Below are positions 1 to 10,999 of a stretch of DNA of 64,000 bases, piece after piece (within the stretch, counting starts at the first letter, position 1; each line of letters opens with the position of its first letter). The translations under genes and the position numbers were made by a program. Below the pieces are notes generated by a model. That model ran no database searches and was not told the DNA's origin. It saw only the letters and a program-made list of their open reading frames with translations. The stretch is taken from positions 2,220,782 through 2,284,781 of the forward strand of contig NC_020167.2 in the NCBI RefSeq assembly GCF_000224145.3. The letters are read 5' to 3'. The stretch is from Ciona intestinalis (lineage: Eukaryota > Chordata > Ascidiacea > Phlebobranchia > Cionidae).

Positions 1-1512
1 CCACTTCTGCCTAAATGTGGCGTATGACTTCGCAAAAAGTTATCACTGATGAGTTCGTTTGTGATACATAAGTACGTGGTATATAACTGAGTTGTTGGAT
101 TGTCTGTTGGTTCGTTGTTGGTGAGCTGCAATTGACTTCTGATTGCGCTCGTGGTTGGCTATATGTGCTTCCTATAGTCGTTCTGTAAAGGAACTTTTAA
201 ACTGTCTTTACTTTAGGTTTTTTAGGACTTATACAGGCAAATACCACACGGTTCTGTTGCAACTCGACGCCTAAAGTGACGTCACATTACCCAACCACAA
301 CACTCTGTCAATCGTGTCGACATTGCGGATACAACTTATCTCATGGGAGACTATTCTCATGAAAATACACCCCCCGTTGAACGAGGTTATGATGATATCC
401 CGTTCAGCCGATGACAGGCCCAAATCGATTCCATTTTATCGCGTGACGTCACACTGCTGTCACGTGATACTGTCCGGTATATATTTCGCCTTTTCTCTAA
501 CACAATAACTAATATAACTAATAACGAAAACGAAAACTACCGAACTAAGCCACTATCGGCACTAAGACCTCGAGGTCAGTCTAGGCCCATGGCGGGCTCT
601 TACGAGCCCTTGCCCGGCTCTCAAGTAAACTTTTGCCCAATACCAATGTATATATAACTAGTTATATAGTAGTTATATACATTGCCGATACTGTTTCGTG
701 TACTTGTATACGAGAAAAAGGAATAAAACATAGCAAGATATCATGAACTGTTCAGTCTCTGGTTATAAAAGCAGTTAGTACTACAGTAGATATAGCACCT
801 CGCTGAAGCCTGTATGTGAAGTTGGATCAACACGTAGTCGTTTAACCCAACCAGCAATCCTGTTTATTCAGTGGGGGCTATAGTTCTGTACTATTATAGT
901 TCAGTGGACCCACTGTAATAATAATATCAAATTGAAGTAGTATGCTGAGAAAATAGCATTCCTAAATACCGAGACCGAAGCTGCAATTTCTATTACGTGA
1001 CAATATAACTGTTTCGTTAGTGGGGAATTCCCAACAACAAAATATGGGTTTTGCTTTTGGCAACCTTTGACCTAGCACACGACGCTGTTTCTTTCTCGCT
1101 AAATCGGTAACCTGCTTTTTGTGTAAATATTTAAGTTGAGGTAAAAAGGTATAGCTAACCACATTTGTTAAACGTGTAGGCAGTACACATGTTATAAAGT
1201 ATAAAACTTTAGGGCTTTTAGAATAAACTGTTGTATTCGTTTGCTGCATAAACAATGTATGATTGATAAGGTAGGGCTGGTAGGCAATATGTATTTGCAG
1301 GATGTAAATATTTATTTTAAATTATTTAGTAAATGTTATTCTAATTTTCAGGAAAGTGGTCATTTTGTGTAAAATAATTGTTTTAGCCACCAAATAATGA
1401 TTTAAAATTATCTCAGATTTTTGCCCTTCTCACAGCGAATTGTTACGAGAAATTCTTATATTTTTTGTCATAGGTTATGTTTTAAGTACAATACATTTTA
1501 AACGAATTAGTC
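1..1512. other. Upstream non-coding region
   Basis: No recognisable gene was found. Short open frames (for example 314-508 + and 962-1255 -) have no domain and no splice-linked continuation. The region holds the CRE/E-box cluster, an AT-rich near-palindrome around 648-680 (tatataactag / ctagttatata) and, just before the MOV10 start codon, a pyrimidine-poor AG at 1509-1510 that could be a trans-splice or cis-splice acceptor. Confidence 0.5.
277..484 (+). promoter_or_regulatory. Candidate promoter: two CRE palindromes, E-box and TATA-like stretch
   Basis: Two perfect TGACGTCA sites lie at 277-284 and 444-451. A CACGTG E-box lies at 461-466 and a TATA-like stretch near 478-484. Such clusters are typical of CREB/ATF and bHLH-driven promoters. 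The site is about 1 kb upstream of the MOV10 ATG, so it could drive that gene or a neighbour to the left. Function is inferred from motifs only. Confidence 0.35.
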
Positions 1513-4500
1513 ATGTCTCGTTCTGCAACAGCTGAATGTTTTGTGATGTTCCTCACTCAACACCCGATAGATAAAGAATGGCATTCCCGAGCTGAAGTCG
1601 AAGAAAAGTTTTACATTTTCAAAGCAGAAAATAAAGTAAAAAAGACATCTTTTTCTTCTTTTTACCAATACCTTATCGACGCGAAGTTTGTGACAGTAAA
1701 GCGCTCTGCATCGGGGGATTTCATCAGAGTTTTGTATCATCAGCAATCAAAGAAAAATGAAGAGTAAGAAAATAAATTTATTATTTAGAATAAATCAAGT
1801 TACATTTTTAGGCACTGGTGAAGAATCTTTCGGTACATAGCAGAATAGGCTGGTGGAAAGTGTCAGTGGTTGGTGGTTAGGGGGTTAGGTGTTGATGGTT
1901 AGGGGTTTGTGGGTATAGGGGTTAGTAGGTAGTGGTTATAGAGGTTAGTGGTTAGCAAATAAGGGGGGGGGGGGAAGACTCTTCACCAGCACCGATTTTT
2001 GACAAAATGTATTGAAACACAATATGTTGTATATTACCAATACTTAGTATTTCATTTAAGGGGATAATTAATTTTTTATTATTTTAAATAAAGGAGTAAA
2101 GCGAAGGCCAAGAAAAATGAAACAGAGAAACGCCGCTTTGTTCAATACATTAACAACAGAAACAACAGGTATTTAACATTTAATTTAACAAAAAGGAATC
2201 TATGGTATGACAATGGAAATGACCATCATTGAATAACTTGGTCAAGCCATTGCTTTTGTATAAAAAAATGTTAAATTCAGCAAGTACAAATTAGTTTCAA
2301 ATTATTTGCAAAATATATTTTACAGAAAAAAGATGATTAAAGGTCCAGATGACATTGATGTTATATGTTCCAACCAAGGTTTTACTGAGAGCAATGCTGA
2401 TGATGGCACTTATTCATGCACACTCTTTGTAAGTGACTGATGTCCAGTGCCGTGGCATATTGGTTAGCGCGCCTGCCTGTAACCCAGAGGTAGTGGGTAC
2501 AAGGCTCGAAACTGCTACCATTGTTGGCGTATGTGTCTTTGGGCAAGACACTTAACAGCAATTGCTCCAACCCAGTGGTCACTGTTGGGTTGTCCAAATT
2601 ATCAGCCATACATAAAAAAAATGAAAAAATCACGCCAAAATTAATCACCCACGAGTAACATACATGGTAACTCATAAGCTGGCATGAGGTGTTAAACCCT
2701 TGTGATATAACTGGCGTTTTCTGGCCATGAAAGGATAAAGTAAGTTACATTCATTCATATATATTTTGATTTGATTATGTTGGTAACACTTCGTTAATTG
2801 TGTCATTTCTTGTTGTTCATATAGGAAGGTGAAACAAGCCGTAATTATCAAATGATTGTTCGCAACAAAGGAAACTTCAGTGTTGTGTTGAAAAAATGTT
2901 TTCTTCTGTCTGATCGAACTGTGATTAGTCTTTCTGATACAATCGGTTGCTGCAACTTAAAAGCTGATATTGAAGTACAAATTCCAAAAGGTATGAAAAG
3001 CCACGCACTGTGGAATTCTCATTCAATGGAAACATGTGTTTGTGGCTTTGTAGCATATAGAACTTGAATATAGGGTTTTCACGTAATAACTAAGACAATT
3101 TGTGCAATTAATTAAGGCAAAATTTTAGATGGGGAATATCCAATTGAAGTTACATGTAGCAGCGCTGAGGAAATCTTGAGGTTTTCAGCTGATGCAATAT
3201 TCACGTTTGAAAGGATTGATATAAAAAGATCGAAATTTTCAATGCTTCGGCACCTCACATGTTCAAGGCAAAATAATCTTATGGAAGAGCTTGCTCCTCA
3301 ATCAAAGTTTGAAAAGCCACGTAGAGGGTTCGGGGTTAAAGATCTAATAAGTTTTACATACGAAGGCACCCGACCTACTCTTGCTGGGTAAGTAAAGTAA
3401 CAGTGCATTTTCTGTTTTTCTACCTTTTTCACATTTATTTAAGTTTTGTGTTTAAATTAAATTTAAGTTTTCGAGCATAAATGTAAAAATATATTTCTAT
3501 TTCTGTAGGAACAAGTTGGAAAAGACACTGAAATTGGGCGAGTATAAGGTTCCGGAGAAAATAAGATCTGCTTTGAAAAGAAAGGTGTTATTAAGAAAAG
3601 AAGATAATGTTACCAACGAACAACGTGGTCAAAATGGGGACAATAATTCTGACGAGAGCATGAGGTTCATGACAGTACAATACCAATAGTATTGTTTAAA
3701 CAGCTTAAATTGGTATCTGATATATTTGAACAAACGTCGTATTTGCTTACCTTTCCCATGTTAAAGTCCATGTTTGTTTTACCAACATTTAGGTATTTCA
3801 CAATGCATCTTGTGACCTCATCCTTAGTCTGTCATTTTAATTGAATCATTATGCTTACCATCACATAAAGCAAGCTGTTCAAAAGTAAAATAATTGTACC
3901 AAAAAAAAGAAAATAGAGGTTACACTCTGTACCGTTTTTGACACAGACAAACTTTGCACTCCAAGTTGACCCCTGAAAACTATCGGAGAAAATTTTCATT
4001 ACTGTTGTACTTGGAGGAAATACAGCAAACGGTGGACAGGAAAATTTATAATATGACCAATGTTTTTATCACCAAAACCAAAGGGGGAAACAACTTTAGG
4101 CTTAAGGTGAAAAATAAAGTTGTAAATTAGACTTTTATTCAAACATATGTTAACTTTTGTAAATACAGATAAGTTTTTTCCAATATTTCTTCTAAAACTT
4201 TGAACTTTTAAAGACGTTTTTAAAGTGTTTAAAGAGAGCCTAAGCCCCTTGCTTTGCGAAAAGGAATTTTAGTTTTTACATATAATTTAGCCTTAACAAC
4301 CATCACAACTTTTAACACATGCTCCAATCTGTAGGTACCTGGTTTACTGGAGCGTCGACCATCTGTAGTAGTTGGTGATTCAATTCTCGTTAAAATGCTG
4401 GGACCAAATGAGAAGTTTTGCGACTTAGATGGAAATGGTCAACCTGTCTCTTATCAAGGTTACGTGCACCAAGTTGAACAAGAAGAAATTGTGCTTGGCT

Positions 4501-7500
4501 TTCATAAAAAGTAGGTTTTTATTTTAGAATTTATATTCTGTAACTTTTTGTATGTGTTTTATGTTAATGTAACTTTTTGTGATGTTTTATGTTAATTGCT
4601 ATTAATTCTATATACAATTACCATTATTTTTTCCCGATATTTTTTGATATAGCTTGATTTGATGGAGCGAAATCGATAAAAAGAATACAGATTCTTCCGT
4701 CTGAAATGAAGTATATAAATAACAGAAATAATAAAATGTTGATTGAATGTCTTTAGGTTTGAACAAAAGTTTGTCACCGGAATGCCGTTTGCTGTTGAGT
4801 TTCAATACAACCGTTATCCAATGAAGCTTCAACACAGAGCTGTTGAACAGTTGTTGAATGCAGAGCAGCTCAATTTTCTGTTCCCAAATTATCTCAAATC
4901 CCAGTTTCATCCATTGAAATGCCCAAATAATCTTAGGTAAGCTGTGTTACTGAAAGCCATTACTAAGTATTGGGGTGTCCAGCGCCAACCCAGTGGTCAC
5001 GAATGGGTTGTCCAAATTAACAGTCAAGGAGTCGAAACATGAATAAAGAACTTCACTACCGCAACAAGAGTGTTTGGGTAATGGGCGAAATCTGGCCTAA
5101 ATTTCAGGTCCTCAAGGCCCTCACCCATACAGAATAAAAAAGTATTGGGGTAATGGGTCAATTCAGACCTAAATCTTAGGCCTCATAATGTACTTTGGGT
5201 TAAAACTTTTAACTTTATAGATACCTCTTGTTCAATTATAAATTAATTATATAACGGATTTAAGAGATAAAAAATGGCTTATTACTTTTTAAATAACATA
5301 TGTTTATTCTAGACTGTACAATCAGAAGTTGGAAAGCAATAAACAGCAGGTACAAGCAATCAATTCTATTGTATTTGATCAATCACAAGTTCCATATATT
5401 ATATTTGGACCTCCAGGAACAGGGAAAACAGTTACAATTGTTGAGGCAATTAAACAAGTAAGATGAACGAAATTAGACATGGTGACCAAGAACTATAGGT
5501 CTACTATCCATGTAATGTCTTGAAAAGCACAGCTACAACAAGCATAAATGAGAGTTACATAATTGCTAATTCGTACAATTTTCAAATTAATTTAGTAAAT
5601 TTACAACTAAGAAAATTATCCTAAATGAAATAAAAGAATATGGCCGCGCATTTTACAATAAGTGAATGTAACTTATCTACCCTTGTGTAGCGGGCAACGT
5701 TTGTCGTTATCATCTGGTGGTTCTGTTTCATACAGCTTGTTCTTGTTACCACTTACTTTGTGGGTCATTATTTTGGGGGGGAGAGACTTTAATGTTTTTT
5801 TTTATGTATGGCTGACAGTTTAAACAACCCATTAGTGACCACTGGGTTGAAGAAAAAGGCATGCTAACCATTATGCCATGATGACAGAAGTGGGAATATT
5901 TAATAATAAATCGAGAATATTCCAATTATTTTTTAGGTCATTTCCCATTACATTGAATGCCATGTACTTGTGTGTGCTCCTTCCAACAGTGCAGCTGATT
6001 TGTTGACAGAAAGACTACGAGAGCATGTTGATGTTAGAAAGTTGTTTAGGATGTGTGCGCAGTCAAGACCATTGGTGGAAGGTCCAGACTTTACCAAAGT
6101 TATACCTGATTCTATCAAGGTAGGCTTATTGATTGGTTTAACTGTGTATTATTTTGTTGGGTCTGTACTTGGTCATATAGATCATTTTAGTTGGTCTTGT
6201 TCTTTTCCATGAGTAAGTTTCACCTTATCATAGTGAATTATTTATTGTAATTTTTTTTTTACATCTGCGATGTGGTTAAACATATAATGTTTTAGCATTT
6301 ATTATATTGGTAATTGAGTGAATATAGTAATTACCAAAACGACTAATTTGACATCTTTTAGTTTAATGTGAAAGTGGGCAGTGCAAAAAGTAATGAATGA
6401 CAAAAAAACTATAGAAAGGTTACTGTCAATGCGACATTTAACTTTAATATTTTAATTCACTACTGTAGTCTGTAGTGAAACAGACTGACATAAAAATCGG
6501 TGAAATATTAATTTCCAGCTACATTTGGCCTGGTTTTAGTTGACACTTGATATTTATCTGTTTCAAATTTAGGACGTATGCAACTACAACCAAGCTAACC
6601 ATGAGTTCTTTTTCCCATCTAAAAAAGAACTCATGGAATACAGTGTGTTGTGCACAACTCTTACAACTGCAGGAAGGTAGGAAACAATAAACAACAGCAA
6701 CCTGATTAAAATTGAGTTGTTTTGTAAATTTAAAAATAATCATCTTAATTTTTTTTTTTTAAATATGCACCAATAGCATTTTAAAAATAATTTTGGAAAG
6801 TTTAATCTACAACAAAATATACGTATTTTATCAATGTAGCAAGATTATTTGTTTTAAAATTACACCTGGCTCGTTTATCCTAGACTTTAGCTATAAGTTA
6901 GCATGTTATAGATATTTTTAAAACGTGTAGAACGTTAATTGTACTTTTCTCCATATACTTTTGTTCATGATTTTTTTTACAGGATAGCAAGCGCAGATTT
7001 TCCGAACAATCACTTTGATTTTGTGTTTGTTGATGAAGCAGGTTATGCCTCAGAACCTGAACTTCTAATTTCTATCGCTGGTGTCTTGGTATGAATACTG
7101 TTTGCTATTGAACTTACGAACTTTGGAATTTTTAATATAATAACATTATTATTTAAGTATTATTGTTATCTAAATATAAGTTTGGCTTCAATTATTTCAC
7201 CAGTTTTAAGTACTTCAAAATATTTTGACAGAAACAAGGAGGAAGGCTTATTATGGCAGGAGACCCCAAGCAACTTGGGCCTGTTATTTTTTCTCACCAT
7301 GCGAAAGTACTTGGTCTTTGTAAGTGAACTTTACATTAACCTCACTCATGGTTGTAGCTACAATCCCCTTGTGCAACAAAATATTTATCAACACCACTGA
7401 TAAGCGTGATTTTTATCATGTATGCCAGAGAACTATTCCTCCCCTAGTTTAATTGTTTGGGAGAATATTGCTCAACAAAGTTTTTTTACCAAAGCCTTTA

Positions 7501-9674
7501 TTGGACATTTTCCTAAAGGGTGGCATATTGCATCCCGATAAGAGCAAAGGGCAAAGGATATGTTTAATCATGGAAACGCGAACTTAGACTGAGGTCATGC
7601 TTATTTAACTTCATGTTGTTACAAGCAGTAGCTCATGTAGTAGGAAAACTTGATTGCGCAACACATAAACTACGGCTGTGTTATATCACATCATAATGGG
7701 TGTGTTGCAAGCCTTGCTGGATTTATAACCTTAATTTGTATATGCCAGTTAATCTTGTTGTTTTTCAGCTCAATCACTCTTGCAACGTTTACATGACTCC
7801 TTTGAGATTTATGGGAAAGGTGAAGAAAATTCCTATGACCCCAGGTTTATAACCAAGTTGGTAAATAACTACAGAAACCACCCAGGTAGGAATTGATAAA
7901 GTATTTTTTCAACATATCACAATTAGAGATGAAGTTCATTAATTTGCTAAAAGTACACTGGTGGTTTTATCAATATAACAGATAAGAATTATGAAATTTT
8001 TCGTACACTGTTTCATCTAAAAACCTTAACTCGCTCTCTGAGACACTGTTCCATCTGGAAACCTAAATTTGTGTCTATTTATTTCACCTGCACATTTCAC
8101 TAGCCTTAGTTTAAACAGGAACTGTTTTACATGTTAGATAAAATTATGTAAAAAGTCCTTGTGGAAACTTTCAGATATCCTTGATGAGCCGAATCATCAG
8201 TTTTATGATGGTGAGTTGAAAGCATGTGCGGACGAGTTGGAGCGTAACTGCCTCTGTGGATGGAGTGAGCTTCCTCAGAAAAACTTTCCGATCATTTTCC
8301 GTGCCGAGAATGGGGTAGAGGAACGTGAAGAAAGGAGTCCATCTTATTTTAACCGAAAGGAAGCTGTAGCTGTAAGTGTAAAACATAATTTTAAACATCT
8401 TAAGTTTACTTTAATGTATGCATAGGTTTACAATTACGTTGAGAACCTGCTGCAAGCGAGAGGTAATGGAGTAACACCCAATCATATTGGAATCATTTCC
8501 CCCTACAGAAAACAGGTAACATTATTTACCTTTTCTATTTCCTGGCGATACAACTTTTTATTCACTGTATTCTTATCTGGTTAGCATTTTGGCAGTATCA
8601 AACTGGATGACTGACACAATTTGGTTTTCATGCAGGGCGCTTTTGATTTGTTGCCTAAATGTAGCTCCACTTTTAAACCTCTCATTTTGTCCAATTATTT
8701 ATCTGAAATTCTTTTAGTGCAAGAAAATCCAGCAGCTTCTACGAAAGATCAAAGGATATGAAAAGATCAAAATTGGTAGTGTGGAGGAGTTTCAAGGTCA
8801 AGAAAGAAGAGTCATGCTTATCAGCACAGTGCGAAGTGAAACTGATCATTTGGTTGAGGATCTCAAACAGCAACTTGGGTTTCTGGCTAATCCAAAGGTA
8901 TTGGGTTCAAAACTCACTATATTTTAATTTCTATAAAACATGACTTCGTAAAATATCTTCAGAGAATGAACGTTGCAATCACTCGAGCTAAAGCTCTTCT
9001 TATTGTGGTTGGCAACCCTGAAGTTCTGTCTTATGATCCAACTTGGAAAAGCTTTATTGATTATTGTTGGAGTCATGGAGGCCATACTGGATTCCATTTT
9101 GACCCATCTGCGGGTAAGTACATTGTTACTTCTATGTTAATTTGTCTAAGTTAAAATAATTAAAATAAAATATAATAGTTTATAATGCGAACATATAGAA
9201 AAATACTTACATAAAAACGCTGTAATAGGAAATAAGGTAAAAATGACGGTGCACTCAAATTTAGGTGTCAAGTTTTAATAACCACTGAATAATAAATAGC
9301 TTATTGTTTTGTTTTTCCACTTTTGGAGATAATAAGTGGTCAAAATTTAAATGTTTCCAGCCATTTCTGCCTGCTGGCATATGTATACTTAAGTGGCACA
9401 TGTATTCTTTAGCAACACACTGTACAGCAATTGTCAGCCATAAACAGAACACCCGTGTTATCACGTCAGGATATATATTGATTTAAAAATTGTAAATAGC
9501 ATTAGTTTACCATGTCTGTCACCATTCAATGTGTTATTTTCCAAAGAACGTAAATACGATCCGATCTCCGACATTATTGATAAACTGGAAGCGTTCGGAT
9601 TTAACTACGATGACGGAGAAGATGACGTCAGTGCAATTATGTCGTACGTAGAACCGAGAATTCGCCACGAGTAA
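1513..9674 (+). CDS. MOV10: MOV10-type RNA helicase (SF1, UPF1-like), complete, 20 exons
   Basis: ATP-dependent 5'-3' RNA helicase of the MOV10/Armitage group, known for roles in small-RNA silencing, mRNA turnover and control of retroelements. Exons: 1513-1763, 2094-2168, 2326-2428, 2825-2990, 3129-3387, 3509-3664, 3947-4106, 4335-4510, 4757-4936, 5313-5457, 5937-6119, 6573-6676, 6983-7088, 7232-7319, 7769-7885, 8175-8371, 8426-8515, 8718-8897, 8963-9113, 9547-9674. All phases agree and total 1,005 codons, against about 1,003 residues in human MOV10. Visible motifs: Walker A GPPGTGKT (residues 541-548), [11 protein letters not shown], Walker B DEAG (about 670-673), [26 protein letters not shown] and [18 protein letters not shown] stretch reading [14 protein letters not shown] and the APSNS context favour MOV10 over MOV10L1, and no tudor domain is seen. 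The 3664 donor (GTTCAT) is weak, but it is the only one that keeps frame into the LYLEEIQ exon. Confidence 0.93.
1811..1994. repeat. Small TIR element with G/T-rich TTAGGG-like core (MOV10 intron 1)
   Basis: The ends are imperfect inverted repeats: GGCACTGGTGAAGAATCTTT on the left pairs with a right end that reverse-complements to CGGTGCTGGTGAAGAGTCTT. Between them lies a strongly strand-asymmetric core of GGTTAG / GGTTAGGGG-like units ending in a run of 12 G. The structure suggests a non-autonomous DNA transposon or MITE that carries a minisatellite. The terminal boundaries are estimated and I could not fix a clear target-site duplication. Confidence 0.55.
2440..2762 (+). repeat. tRNA-derived SINE-like element, near full length
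   Basis: The head resembles a tRNA promoter. An A-box-like TTGGTTAGCGCGCCTG is followed by a B-box-like GGTACAAGGCTCGAA about 30 bases later. A middle part (CCCAGTGGTCACTGTTGGG) and a tail ending GATAAAGTAAGTTACATTCA follow. Tail or middle pieces recur many times in this window on both strands. It sits in a MOV10 intron between exons ending at 2428 and starting at 2825. Confidence 0.7.
4974..5025 (+). repeat. SINE fragment (middle portion)
   Basis: A copy of the CCCAGTGGTCAC...GGGTTGTCCAAATTA segment shared with the SINE at 2440-2762. It lies in the MOV10 intron after the exon ending at 4936. It is followed to about 5160 by two related units, each with a GGGTAATGGG-like start and a GGCCT-rich end, which look like another degraded repeat. 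Confidence 0.55.
5698..5883 (-). repeat. SINE copy, reversed and diverged
   Basis: Read on the minus strand this matches the SINE layout: a tRNA-like head (about 5860-5883), the CCCAGTGGTCACTAATGGG middle, a poly-A-rich linker, then the tail with the Opal-like GTTACC and CGACA motifs. It lies in the MOV10 intron between exons ending 5457 and starting 5937. Confidence 0.5.
6599..6636 (+). other. Perfect 15-bp inverted repeat inside a MOV10 coding exon
   Basis: The arms CCATGAGTTCTTTTT (6599-6613) and AAAAAGAACTCATGG (6622-6636) are exact reverse complements separated by 8 bases. Both lie within exon 6573-6676, which encodes [13 protein letters not shown]. The transcript would form a stable hairpin here. 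Whether it has a function is unknown. Confidence 0.7.
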
Positions 9675-10999
9675 TAGTTGGGTATTCGTCAATTCGATTT
9701 TCTTGCTGTTAAATTAAAGTTCAGAATTTGGGTTAATTTTTCCATCAATTTTAGTTTGCTTTTATCATTGCTGCCCAGGTTACATATCCGTGTGTGGTGG
9801 AAGATTTTACTGCAGTTAGATTGCTTAAATTATGGTGATCATGACATTAACTTTTATTGTTTTAATTTCGTCTGCACTACTTTTGCTACCTGGTGTGATT
9901 GCTGAGGAAAAAATGCTTTTATCTTTTACAATATGGCGCAATTATGCTTCTTGTCGTTCTTGACTAAGTAGAAAGTGTGAAACCCTCTTCTTCGTTGTTT
10001 TCATATGTGTATAATTTTCATCTCGTGTTTCCTGTAATCTCTTCAAACATATCGTTCCAATATAAGTTTCATTGCTGTAACTGAGTGAAACCCTTTTTAT
10101 TTAAGGGTTAGGTTAAATCGTTAATTAAGGATGTAATTCTCAATCGATTCTCTCTTTTAATCAATTCAATCCTATGTGCGACTTGGAAGTCGACTAATAT
10201 CCGAAAACCTTGCCCCGAGGTTTAGCACTGACGTTTAACTATCACCGGACAACTCGCAAGGGACGTATTGGCGTTTCACGAGCTATTATTAATCACTGTA
10301 ATTGCTTTACGGATTTTCCTTCCTGAATTAATTAGCAAAAAAACTTCGAAAAATAGATTCCAACTGTTGTTTTTATTATGTAAAGCAGCACATTTCTTCA
10401 ACGAGTTTCATTTTGGCAAGAAACTATATTAATTTAACACGATACTGCGATCTAATAAATACGCTTGGTTGACAAGCATCATTTTGCTTCTGCCTCCAGC
10501 AACTATTGTCGGTTGGAGTGGTTTCTTGTCTTGATGGTGAGGCAAGTACACTAGATGAATCGGCCACTTAATTTACGTTTCCTATAGCATGATGCCACAA
10601 GTAGTTCTCTACCTAAATCAGCATGGAGAAACGGCGTTGGGTTTCGTGACGTGCTTTAAGGCGCAGTCGCAATAATCCGCGCATGATTGCTAGCTTGTTA
10701 ATTGCCACCTGCCTCTGTAACCTGTTGGCTTCTGTCAACGACATTTAGGACCGACAATTGATTTGCTCTGTGGCAAACGACGGTCGGCGAGCCAGCAAAA
10801 TATCTTAGTTTATTGTTTATTGAGACGAGTCAATAAGTTTTATTAAATTTGCTCAGGCGTTTCAGTTCGCTTCATGTGTTTATAAAGTGGAAACTTTATT
10901 TCGTTTGGCCAACAACAGCCAATCATTTCTAAAAAGTTAGATTTTATATTATTTTACATATCTACTAATCCAAAATGATCCCTAGCACATGCTGTTGCG
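9675..10999. other. Intergenic region between MOV10 and the pseudokinase
   Basis: This contains the MOV10 3' UTR and presumably the promoter of the next gene. The open frame at 9678-9905 is AT-rich with no domain and no support. From about 10,200 base composition becomes more GC/CpG-rich, as expected near a promoter. No RNA gene or recognised repeat was seen. Confidence 0.45.

Noticed and set aside
314-508. 64-codon plus-strand open frame
   Set aside because: No domain, no good start context or splice partner; it overlaps the CRE/E-box promoter-like region.
1811-1994. True interstitial telomere array
   Set aside because: The units are degenerate GGTTAG mixtures bounded by inverted repeats, so a transposon-borne minisatellite is a better fit.
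4557-4910. Minus-strand frames across a MOV10 exon
   Set aside because: Antisense to the MOV10 exon 4757-4936 and its AT-rich intron.
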